From Nyssa sinensis (lineage: Eukaryota > Streptophyta > Magnoliopsida > Cornales > Nyssaceae): a stretch of DNA of 64,000 bases. Below the pieces are notes generated by a model that searched no databases, was not told the origin of the DNA, and was given only the letters and a program-made list of their open reading frames with translations. This document shows, one piece after another, positions 47,679-58,934 of the stretch. The number at the start of each line of letters is the position of its first letter. Positions within the stretch are counted from its first letter, which is position 1. The translations under genes and the position numbers were made by a program. The stretch covers positions 36,574,824-36,638,823 of the forward strand of contig CM018035.1 in assembly GCA_008638375.1 (NCBI GenBank), read 5' to 3'.

Positions 47679-50094
47679 ACATGTAAGCAGACCGGCTAAA
47701 CCGGTTGGTTTATGACTAGACCGGGCGGTTCACTTAAAATTAAACCAAACCCTTTGGTTTTCAAGTTATTTAAAAATAAAATAAAACCAATACTTTACTT
47801 AATTGCGGATTGACCCCAGAACTTCTGGACAATCCTACTGTTGCCCAATTTATGGAAGTTTTATGCATTTAGACCCCTGGAAAAATAATTAAATAATTAA
47901 TTTAATTATTTAATAAATAAAGTAAAATGACTATTTTGCCCTTGGGTCATAAATAGAGTAAACGAAGTCCAAATTAAGCATATGAATAGTGTATCTTTAC
48001 TATTTTGGACATTCTGAGATCAATGGTAGGGTCCGTTTTACGAGACAGAGCCCGAAAAATAAATACACGTAAGGGGTAAATGACCCAAAATACCCCTGAC
48101 CCAAACTTTACAAGTTATTAGTGTATTCTTACTATCTTGGACCTTCTGAGTCCAATGGTGAGGTCCACAACACGAAATGGAGTCCCGAAAAATGAAGATA
48201 CGTAAAGGGGTAAAAAGACCAAAATACCCCTGGAACCCCTAAAGCCGAAATGAGATCAGAAAAGGTCTAAATTGACTTTCTTTGACATCCCGGACTCAAA
48301 AATGGAGTCCAAATTACGAAACAGAGTACAGAAAAATATGACACGTAAAACGGTAAATGACCATTTTGCCCTTTTACATATAACAGTCTGAACTAAATGA
48401 TTGGAAAGCCTAAACTGACTTTCTTCGACACTCCGGACTCAATGGTAGAGTCTATTCGACCTAAAGAAATGTCTAAAATAAAAAGACATAAAATTTGATG
48501 AATAGCATCTGTTAGATGACTATGAATTGAAATGATGCCAAAGTACTATTACTAAGGCAAGTACAAGAAACGAAATACGAAAAGACACGACACGTAAACA
48601 CGTCAAATAAATAACTTTAAATCAAAGTTAATGGAACTTCCAGAAGAGTATAAATTGAAGTAGATTCAATTTCTAACACATTAAATTGTGTCATAGGTTA
48701 AGAATACGAGTTACGTTAAGTACATATGAGTTTATGAAATCGTTTTAGGATCTAATACGATTTAAGCATAAGTTAAGGAATATCATGATGATATTACAAT
48801 GAATGTGAAGTTGATGAGATGTTTATGAATTGTTCTTAGGAACTACTAGGAAAGTGGGAAAGCGCATTATTAGCACTAACCCTAAAGAATCAAGGTGAGT
48901 AACCCTGTATTTGAAGTGGAGATTTAACTCCATGGATTTGAAAAGGTTTTAAATGCAAAGATATGAAGTGTTTGAAAATTCGAATTCAGTATTTACATGA
49001 TTCAGTTAAATTGTTCTGTTTTTATAAACTCTATTATGACATGCTTAGTGAATGGTTTCTTTCATGGTTTTCTTAAAACATAATTCAGCATGTCTAAAGT
49101 TTTAAATGCCAAATTATGTAAAGTGCTCTGAATTTGTTTATATCAAGCATTTAACGGATTTATTATGAAATTATGTACATGATGTTTTAACTGTTTATGA
49201 GAAACATCTATTTGAAGAAATCATGTATTAAATGTATTTGAATGTAAGAAAAGCTGTGCCTAAGCACTATGGTTTTTGGTTGGGTTGTACGGAACTCAGC
49301 CGACTTTCTAAATAACAGATTTTTGGGTTGTACGGAACTCAATTAATCTGTAAACATGTGACAAGATTTTGGGTTATGTCACATCCCGAACCCCACCCTA
49401 CGCGGATGTCGAGGACGTGACTGCCAGTTGGTCGCGACGCGACCAACCAAAGGCAAATTCTGAACTTTCCGACAAATTGCACTCCAACTGTAGGGTCAGA
49501 TGCAGCGGAATTTAAAACTTTTTCTTTGTATCACGGGAATGCAACTCACTTATCCATCATAAGTATATGTATCACAGAGCAAGACTAAATCCAGTCAGTC
49601 AACAATTCTAATTTCAGAGCATATCTAAAATCAAGCATATAACAACAGAGCAGATCTAATATCTCTAGAGTACCATTAGTTCCATGAGCCATATCTATCT
49701 AGTATATATCAGTCAAGTCAGTCATAACATACCACTCACCGGAATAACCAGGTTCAATCCACAATAAACCAGTCTCTACAGTTCAGTGCCGTCAGATCCT
49801 TACTTGCGATGCCACTTGGCCTATTCACGTCATGTCATAGTACCTTCTAATCCAATGGAGGTAATTCCTGAAAAATGTCAGAATAATGGGGTGAGCTTAA
49901 ATAAGCCCAGTGAGTAACACAGATTCCCTATCATGGGTTTCAAAACCAGTTTTGTGCTTCCAAGGCACATGGATAATTTAGTCATTTCAAAAATAACTGT
50001 TTTTATAAATCCATTTCATAAGCAGTCTAGTGCAATATAACAGAATCGAACAGACAATACAAACGGATCGGAACATGACATAACCAATCGGTCA

Positions 50095-50900
50095 GAACAA
50101 TAACTATTGCTAATATATCGGTCAAGACACAGACTCTTCATTAACGGAACGAATCATAACGGAACTGGACCTTATATCAATCAAGACAGACAGATCATCA
50201 ACGGACGGAACATGTCGGAACCGGACGGAACATATCAATCGAAGCAGACATAACATTAACGGACGGAATATAACGGAATCGGACGGTAACAATACATCAG
50301 TCAAGCAAAGGCATATCGCGAACGGATAAAATTATAACGGAACTAAACGGAAACGATACACTAATCAGGACACAGGCAAATCATGAGCAGGACAAATCAT
50401 AACGGAACTGGGTAGAAACAATATAACAATCAAGTCAGGGACACATCACTGTCGGAACTAATCATAACTGAACTGAACAATGTTTCAATCAAAACAGACG
50501 TATCAACAACGGACAGTACACAACGGAACTGGACCATATATCAATCAAGACAGACAGATCATCAACAAACGGAACATAACAGAATCGAACGGAACAATAC
50601 ATCAGTCAAAACAAAGACATATCATGAACGGATAGATCATAACGGAACTGGACCATATTTCAATCAAGACAGACAGATCATCAACGGACCGAATATAACG
50701 GAATCGAACGGAAACAATACATCAGTCAAACAAAGACATATCATCAACGGATAGATCATAACGGAACTGGACCATATATCAATCAAGGCGGACTTAACAT
50801 CATTAACGGACGGAACATGTCAGAACCGGACGGAACATATCAATCGAGGCAGACATATCATTAACGGACAGCACATAACCGAACTGAACGGAATTCCTAA
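50095..50900 (-). repeat. Minisatellite in LTR L
   Basis: Minus-strand counterpart of the array in J: about a dozen degenerate ~60-bp units containing GATCATAACGGAACTGGACC-type sequence (plus strand). It appears longer than in J or X. Confidence 0.8.
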
Positions 50901-53900
50901 TTCGAAGGACACAAGCACATCACGTGGAATGTGGTACAAAGGGCGTACATTAAGTACATACATTTAAACAATATAGCATTCAGACAGTATACTATACAAA
51001 TCGGTACGATACAACAAAATGTTGTTCTTTGCCTATATCACATGGTTTATTTTAATCGTTTCAGAAATAATGGTTCAATATATCCATTTTATCTCAACAG
51101 TTCAAAACAGGCAAAACAGTACGGAATGCTAGCACAGGGATCAGGAATATAGTCAATTATTTAAAAAGACTAAAACCATGTCATAAGTGATATAGTACGG
51201 AAAACATGCATTTAAATAATTGCACTTAGATAATTGTATTCAAAACAGATCAGTAAATCAAGGGACAGTATCAAAACAGTGTCAGAAGTTACTCACAAAC
51301 TTTACGCTTATTTCCTTGCATAAATAATCCGATAACCTCCAGGTACGTCAGGCATCTCCATGTATATCCTGAATAATAGTCATCAATCACAGACAGATCA
51401 GAACTCATCCATTCAGGTCTCATTCGTCATCTTAGGTATCTATCGGATTACCTAAGATAGCCTAGTAGCCTATCGCCCTTCTATTGGGTCTCACTCGAGG
51501 CTATTTCATTCTTTAATTAGGCTTAGCAGTTATTAGGATTATATCCTAAGTCATTTAGACTTCAATTGTTATCAGTCAGGCACTCATTCAACCTTAGGGG
51601 CAAAATGGTAATTTTACCATTCTTGTCCCGGACCCTGTCGTGGTCTTCGGAATAGTCTTTATATCTTAAGTACAAAGTTCTACGTCCTTTGGACTCCAAT
51701 CGGTATCAGTTAGGTTCTCATTTTAACCATAGGGGCAAAATGGTAATTTTGCCATTCTTATCCCGGACCCTATTATGGTCCTCAGAATATCCCATACATC
51801 GTATATATGAAGTTTTAAGTCTTTTAGACTTTAATCGGTATCAGTTGGGTACTTATTTAGTCTTAGGGGCAAAATGGTAATTTTGTCATTTTTGCCCCGG
51901 ACCCTATCATGGTCCTCAGAACGTCCCATATATCTCATGTATAAATTTGTAAGTTCCTTGGACTTCATTTGGTATCTGCTTTAGATCGTCGGGACACATC
52001 GGTCATTTCTCGTTTTACGTGTTGACTGTCTCGGAGTCTTATTTAGCCCTTCAGTGTTCATAATTATCCCTATGATAATTTATCAGATCAGTTTGACCTT
52101 TATTTGACCTCTACTTTGCACTTACAGTGCTCAGGGGTATTTTGGTCATTTTACGTTTTGTGTAATTCTGACCCCGATTCGTCATCTAATCAAGTATACA
52201 GTCTCACCAGTGTCTGGGCTCCTACCGGTATCAATTTCGTCCCAATCGGACTTCATTTGGGCTTCGTACAGTATCAGGGGTAATTTGGTAATTTCACGTG
52301 TCATATTTTTCGGCACGTCAGTTCATAAAATGGACCTCACCATTGGGTCCAGAGTGTCCAACATAGTGAAATTGGACTGTCTGTTATGTTTAATCGGCCC
52401 TGAGTATCATTAAGGGCAATTCAGTCATTTACACTTTATGTGTCTGTATTTTTCGGGACCTCAGTTCATTAAACGGACCTCACCGTTGAGTCCAGAATGC
52501 TCGAGATAGTCAAAATAGGCTATCTGATATTTTTATTTGGGTCTGGGTACCATCAGGGGCAGTACAGTAATTTATCACTTACAGGTCTGTATTTTTCGGT
52601 ACTATATTTCCCAATTTGGACTGTACCATTGAGTCCAGAATATTTGAAATAGTGAAAATACACTATTTATTTACTTAATTTGGACTTCGTTTGACATATT
52701 TAATGTCCAGGGGTAAAATTGTAATTTTACCTATTTAATAAAATAATTAAATAATTAATTTATTATTTAATTAATTTATTCAGGGCTTAAATGTATAAAT
52801 TTTCAAAAGTCTGGGCCACTGTGTAATTTTACAAAACAGTGGGGGACAAATCCGTAATTTCAGAAAGTATTTGGGGTTCAAAACATAATTACATAAAATT
52901 AGGGTTCAAACCAAACGGTTCTAGGGTTCAAGCAGTGAACCGGTTCAGAACTCCAGTGAACCAACCGGTTCACTGTCCCTCAGAAAACCGGGATAGCATA
53001 TCCCTGATAACCCCAATTTCAGTCTTTATCCGTGTTTCAATTGCCCAATTCCCAATTTTAATTTCGTGCATCCGTAACCAAACAGGTCAAGTTTGATTTT
53101 AAAACAATCAGTTTAGCCAAAACGACACCGTTCTATTAATTCGGTGGCACGCTCGTGGAGAGACACGTGTCCGTGTCGACTGGGCCAACTCGGTATGACT
53201 CGGTCACTCAACCGAGTCAACTCTGTCTTCTTCATCTCTTTCCCCTCAGTTTGCCCTAATTCACAGTTTCACGATTTCTCTATTTCGTGGAGTTTCAGAC
53301 AAGGTTTTCAACATGTTTCGGTCCCAAATGGTTCCTGAACGTTATTCCAACACTTTTGCATTGGTTTTAAGCTTCAAAAATAAGAATTAAGCTCTGTACA
53401 GCCGATTATCGTGCAGATTTTCAATCCAGTCGTGTGGCCTTGTTTCTCAACCAAATTGCACGATTCTTGGCTTGTTGTGACCCTTAGGATAGGGGCTTCA
53501 ATTCCCCATTTATAAATTTCAGTTTAAGAGCCTATTTTCGAGTTTGGGTTCCATGGCCGAGACCTATAGGTTCGGTTTTGAGGGCCTTCCAGTGCGGTTT
53601 TGGGTCGCGTAAGGCGATATTTTAAACCCCCTTCGTGTCTAGATTAGTTCTAGACCATTGAAAATCAGTTCGGTTGAGGTCATTTCAGACCTGCAACCTG
53701 AGGTCCATTAATGGCGGATTTGGGTTTTTGCTTGAATTCCAAGCAGTCCGATGGTCCCTCTTATGCTTAAACAATCCAAATTTTTACTCTAGCTAACATG
53801 CATGCAATTACAGTCCTTATAGCCTCAGAATTTCCTCAAAACAATTCTAAAAATTCAAACCAATAAATGAAGGAAAAATTTGAATTTTACCTTCAACAGT

Positions 53901-54385
53901 GGCAGTCTCTCCTCTGGCTTGGTTCAGGCACGACCTCGGTGGCTGCCTCAGTTCAGTCATGCTTCAGTTCCCCTCCTTCTTGTGCATCTCCAATGGAGAC
54001 CTCCATCTCACACATGGATGTACACACAAGCCATGGACACACACATGCAAGCTTTCTCTCTCTTGGTCTCTCACCCAAGACTACATGCAGACTCTCTTAT
54101 CCGAGCATACAACACCTACCCTCCCTTTCTGATTTTGGACCCCTTCCTTTTTCCCTTCCACAAATGATAATATATATATATATATATATTATTACATATT
54201 CCATATATATACATCTCTTATGTGTATATAGATGTATATACATCAGAGAGCAGTGGATTCTTAGGGCTGAGGTGGGCTGATGGAGAGCAATCATGTGGGG
54301 TTTGCATGGGTTGCCATTGGTTGATTTGGGTGGCAGCCTATTCAGAATTGTATGTATATACATTTCATTGTATATATGGTCACAA

Positions 54386-54465
54386 AGATGCCACCAGCCC
54401 AGTTGGTTATTTTTTGAGAAAAATTCATTCCCTCTCAAAGGTCAAGGGTTCAATTCCCTTGGCCT
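54386..54465 (+). other. tRNA-like module in solo LTR L
   Basis: Plus strand (antisense to L): AGCCCAGTTGGTTAT (54396-54410), close to a tRNA D-arm/A-box, then GGGTTCAATTCCC (54446-54458). The A-box is better preserved here than in J or X. Confidence 0.55.
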
Positions 54466-55123
54466 CCCATTTGGCCCCTTTTTCACCATTTTTGGTTAAG
54501 GCCACGTTTGGCTGCGCAGTAATTCAGTTTCTGATGTTTGCCTCATAACTTTTATTTCGTAACTCCTTTTTCGGTGCGGTTTCTTCCGGTCAGTTTCTAT
54601 TTCAGTTATCTACAGTGTCAGAGGTTCCGTGTCATTTATTAGTCATTCAGAATTTTCGGGGTTAACTAATTCGAATTCCGTCAGTGTTAAATTGACATTA
54701 TCTCACCTAATTAATGGATAATTAGGTTCGGGTATTATACCCTATTCTCGGACATGTCTAATCATTCTATTGGTCTAGTGTGACCACCGGGAGATTAGGG
54801 TTAATTTCCTTAATTATTCCCTAAGCCGGTACTAATTAATAATTAATTATTTAATTATTAATTATACAGAGTCGGGGTGTTACAGGTTATATACGAACTC
54901 AATTGACTGTCAAATGCCCGGTAGCAGGATCTAATCCCCCAGGCAAATGAGATATCTCCATTTATAAGTAAGATGGGAGTCCGGTTCGAAACGGATTCCA
55001 CTAATGGAAGTGATAAGATGATAAATGGTTTGAAAATGGAAGCAAGTTTTTACTCTCATTTTCAATATGCATATGTTGAGTTTTATATACTCTATTTAAG
55101 AAATACATGATATGAAATATGTT

Positions 55124-55385
55124 TTAAAAGTTCACATGTATAAGTATAGCTTGAATACTTTAAATGTTTCAAAGCTATTGTCTTACGAAATGCAAAATGT
55201 TTTGAGTTACATACTCTATTTGACGAAGTATAAGTATAGCTTGAATACTTTAAATGTTTCAAAGCTATTGTTTTACGAAATGCAATATGTTTTGAGTTAT
55301 ATACTCTATTGACAAAGTATGAGTTTAGCTTGAATACTTTAAATGTTTCAAAGCTACATGATTTAAGGAATACATATGTTCTGTA
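55124..55385 (+). repeat. ~90-bp tandem repeat, 3' LTR of K
   Basis: Same three-copy array as at 44340-44600, right of the L insertion. Confidence 0.85.
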
Positions 55386-55969
55386 TTCAAAGTATACGAA
55401 CAATTGGCGGTGATTATTTTACAAACTCTTATGTACTAAACCACTGCTAATTGAAAACCCCATGACGAATGCTGGAATTGCTCACAAGCTTAGATTAGCT
55501 TACCCGGACTTTGTTCGGACCCCCCCTTTCAGGTAATTAGCAGCAGCCTTGACTTGAGGACGTTGATGATGAATCTACTGATTTTGGGAAGATATGTTTA
55601 AGAAGTTCTCTTGAGGAACCTATGAACTCTAATAGTACATTTTGTATTAGTAGATAATGTAAGGATATGTATTAAGCCCTCAAGGCAACTGAATATGTAT
55701 TGTGTTAATGTATGAAGTCTTTAAGTTTTCGTTATACTCTGAATGTGTAACCATGTATGCTATGTATGTAGCGGCAGTATCGGACGGATGTGCATAATTT
55801 AAAAATGAGAAAAGAAAAAGAAAAAGTTTTCACGCTTCCGCAAAACGTATGTTGCACTTCTATTCGATACCGCTGCATATGCGAGCCTTGTCTCGGGGCC
55901 CTCGGGTCTCGGGGCGGCGATCGCGATCCGGTAATCCGCTTAGGGTGGGTTTCGGGTCGTGACAGCCCC

Positions 55970-58199
55970 TATGGTTAAAATGAGAACCTAACTGATACCG
56001 ATTGGAGTCCAAAGGACGTAGAACTTTGTACTTAAGATATAAAGACTATTCTGAAGACCACGACAGGGTCCGGGACAAGAATGGTAAAATTACCATTTTG
56101 CCCCTAAGGTTGAATGAGTGCCTGACTGATAACAATTGAAGTCTAAATGACTTAGGATATAATCCTAATAACTGCTAAGCCTAATTAATGAATGAAATAG
56201 CCTCGGGTGAGACCCAATGGAAGGGCGATAGGCTACTAGGCTATCTTAGGTAATCCGATAGATACCTAAGATGACGAATGAGACCTGAATGGATGAGTTC
56301 TGATCTGTCTGTGATTGATGATTCTTATTCAGGATATACATGGAGATGCCTGACGTACCTCGAGGTTATCGGATTATTTATGCAAGGAAATAAGCGTAAA
56401 GTTTGTGAGTAACTCCTGACACTGTACTGTATTTTGATTCACTGTCTGTCCTTTGTGAGTAACTTCTGACACTGTTTTGATATTGTCCCTTGATTTACTG
56501 ATCTGTTTTGAATGCAATTAATTACGTGCAATTATTTAAATGCATGCCTTTTCGTACTATATCACTTATGACATGGTTTTAGTCTTTTAAATAATTGACT
56601 ATATTCCTGATCCCTGTGCTAGCATCCCGTACTGTTTTGCTCGTTTTGAACTGTTGAGATAAAATGGATATATTGAACCATTATTTTCGAAACGATTAAA
56701 TAAACCATGTGATATAGGCAAAGAACAACATTTTGTTGTATCGTACCGCTTTGTATAGTATAATGTCTGAATGCTATATTGTTTAAATGTATGTACTTAA
56801 TGTACGCCCTTTGTACCACATTCCACGTGATGTGCCTGTGTCCTTCGAATTAGGAATTCCGTTCAGTTCGGTTATGTGCTGTCCGTTACTGATATGTCTG
56901 CCTCGATTGATATGTTCCGTCCGGCTCTGACATGTTCCGTCCGTTAATGATGTTAAGTCCGCCTTGATTGATATATGGTCCAGTTCCGTTGTGTACTGTC
57001 CGTTGATGATACGTCTGTCTTGATTGAAATATTGTTCAGTCCAGTTATGATTAGTTCCGACAGTGATGTGTCCCTGACTTGATTGTTATATTGTTTCTAC
57101 CCAGTTCCGTTATGTTGTGTCCTGTTCATGATTTGCCTGTGTCCTGATTAGTGTATTGTTTCCGTTTAGTTCCGTTATAATTTTATCCGTTCGCGATATG
57201 CCTTTGCTTGACTGATGTATTATTTCCGTTCGATTCCGTTATATTTCGTCCGTTGATGACATCTCTAGCTTGATTGATAGATGGTCTAGTTCCGTTATGT
57301 TTCCGTCCTGTTATTGGTATGCCTTGTCTTGATTGATCTTGTTCAACTCCGCTATGTTCTAGCCATTGATAATATACCCCTGTCTTGACTGACTTATTGT
57401 TCCCATTCAGTCCCGATTGTGATTCGTTCCGTTAATGAAAAGTCTGTGTCTTGACCGATATATTAGCAATAGTTATTGTTTTGACCGATTGGTTATGTCA
57501 TGTTCCGATCCGTTTGTATTGTTTGTTCGATTCTGTTTTATTGTACTAGACTGCTTATGAAATGGATTTATAAAAATAGTTATTTTTGAAATGACTAAAT
57601 TATCCATGTGCCTTGGAAGCACAAAATTGAATTTGAAACCCATGATAGGGAATCTGTGTTATTCACTGGTCTTATTTAAGCTCACCCCATTATTCTGACA
57701 TTTTTCAAGAATTACCTCCATTGGATTAGAAGGTACTATGACATGACGTGAATAGGCCAAGTGGCATCGCAAGTAAGGATCTGACGGCACTGAATTGTAG
57801 AGACTGGTTTATTGTGGATTGAACCTGGTTATTCCGGTGAGTGGTATGTTATGACTGACTTGACTGATATATACTAGATAGACATGGCTCATGGAACTAA
57901 TGGTACTCTAGAGATATTAGATCTGCTCTGTTGTTATATGCTTGATTCTAAATATGCTCTGAGATTAGAATTGTTGACTGACTGGATTTAGTCTTGCTCT
58001 GTGATACATATTCTTATGATGGATGAGTGAGTTGCATTCCCGTGACACAAAGAAAAAGTTTTAAATTCCGCTGCATCTGACCCTACAGTTGGAGTGCAAT
58101 TCGTCGGAAAGTTCAGAATTTGCCTTTGGTTGGTCGCGTCGCGACTGACTGGCAGTCAAGTCCTCGACATCTGCATAGGGTGGGGTTCGGGATGTGACA
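55970..58199 (+). repeat. 5' LTR of X, right part
   Basis: Resumes with CCCTATGG-type module sequence after the GCCCC duplicate. A minisatellite (about 56860-57490) and the LTR end GGGGTTCGGGATGTGACA follow. The acceptor seen in J as TTTTTCAG is TTTTTCAA here. Confidence 0.9.
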
Positions 58200-58934
58200 A
58201 AGGTGGTATCAGAGCAAATGTTGAAAGATAATTAAGATTATCAGAACCGAAGTTGGTAAAGTTTTGAAATCAACTAGTATCACAGAGCAATATCAGAGCA
58301 TTAGGTTATGGATTAAGAACCACAGAGTACTTGAGCCATAGATCTTAAGTTCCACTTTTGGGAGATCTGATGTGGAGTTATGAAAGTCTTCATAATAGAC
58401 GATAGGCCTGTAATTCTGAGGCATCTAAGGACTGGGGATTTTCTGGGTCTGATATGAACTGGTGTAATTTAAGGTTGTAGACTCATGATACTTAGAGACA
58501 TGTCCATACGAATAATTATGGACATAGCAACCGAAAGGAAATGACGGTAGGTCTGTTGACTCTGACATTGACACTTGTAATTATGGATAGCAAGTGAATC
58601 ACTTGTGGGATCACATGTGATTAAATGATCCTAGTGGATGATTTCCACTTATTTGAGGATGACTACCCGATTGATCTGATATGAGATAGGTCTGATAATT
58701 GAATCTTGAGGAGATTATACAATTGTGACTGTAAAGTTTGACCGAATAGGAATATCTGTATCTGATATGGAGTCTATATGGAACTGATACAAAATATCTT
58801 CTTGATAGGAAAATAGTATCCCGAATGATACGGCGGTCCGAGAGACAAATGAAAAGGGGAGATTATGATGACAGAATCTCCTAGATATGACCAACCAAGT
58901 TTTGAGGACAAAACTTTTCTGAAGAGGGGTAGGA
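58200..58934 (+). other. Internal region of X (non-coding)
   Basis: Primer site TGGTATCAGAGC (58204-58215), a second partial match TATCAGAGCATTAGG (58291-58305), no open frame of note. AAGTTTTGAGGACAAAACTT hairpin at 58897-58916, then the purine tract GAAGAGGGGTAGGA up to the LTR. No hairpin array of the A/H/K kind. Confidence 0.88.

Larger units (their letters stand above)
49377..54884 (-). mobile_element. Solo LTR L (family 2, 5508 bp, minus strand)
   Basis: Minus strand begins TGTAACACCCCGACTCTG and ends GGTTCGGGATGTGACA. Perfect GGTTA duplicates flank it (49372-49376, 54885-54889). It carries a minisatellite (50095-50900), shared modules (51580-52740) and a tRNA-like module (54386-54465). 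No internal region. Confidence 0.93.
40808..55964 (+). mobile_element. Element K: complete, young, non-coding giant-LTR element
   Basis: Flanked by perfect GCCCC duplicates (40803-40807, 55965-55969). LTRs 40808-45180 and 46092-49376 plus 54890-55964; internal region only 911 bp. Apart from microsatellite length I count about six substitutions between the LTRs, so insertion is recent. No protein is encoded; all enzymes and Gag must come in trans. Confidence 0.94.
46092..55964 (+). repeat. 3' LTR of K, split by solo LTR L
   Basis: Pieces 46092-49376 and 54890-55964, about 4360 bp without L and one GGTTA duplicate. Nearly identical to the 5' LTR. Confidence 0.93.

Noticed and set aside
19273..54884. 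TGT...ACA ends read as terminal inverted repeats of DNA transposons
   Set aside because: LTRs of these families start TGTAA and end TGACA in either orientation. The 5-bp duplications, primer sites and polypurine tracts fit retrotransposons.
40808..55964. Large genomic duplication at 40808-45180 and 46092-55964
   Set aside because: Primer site, polypurine tract and GCCCC target duplicates show it is one LTR element with an insertion in its second LTR.
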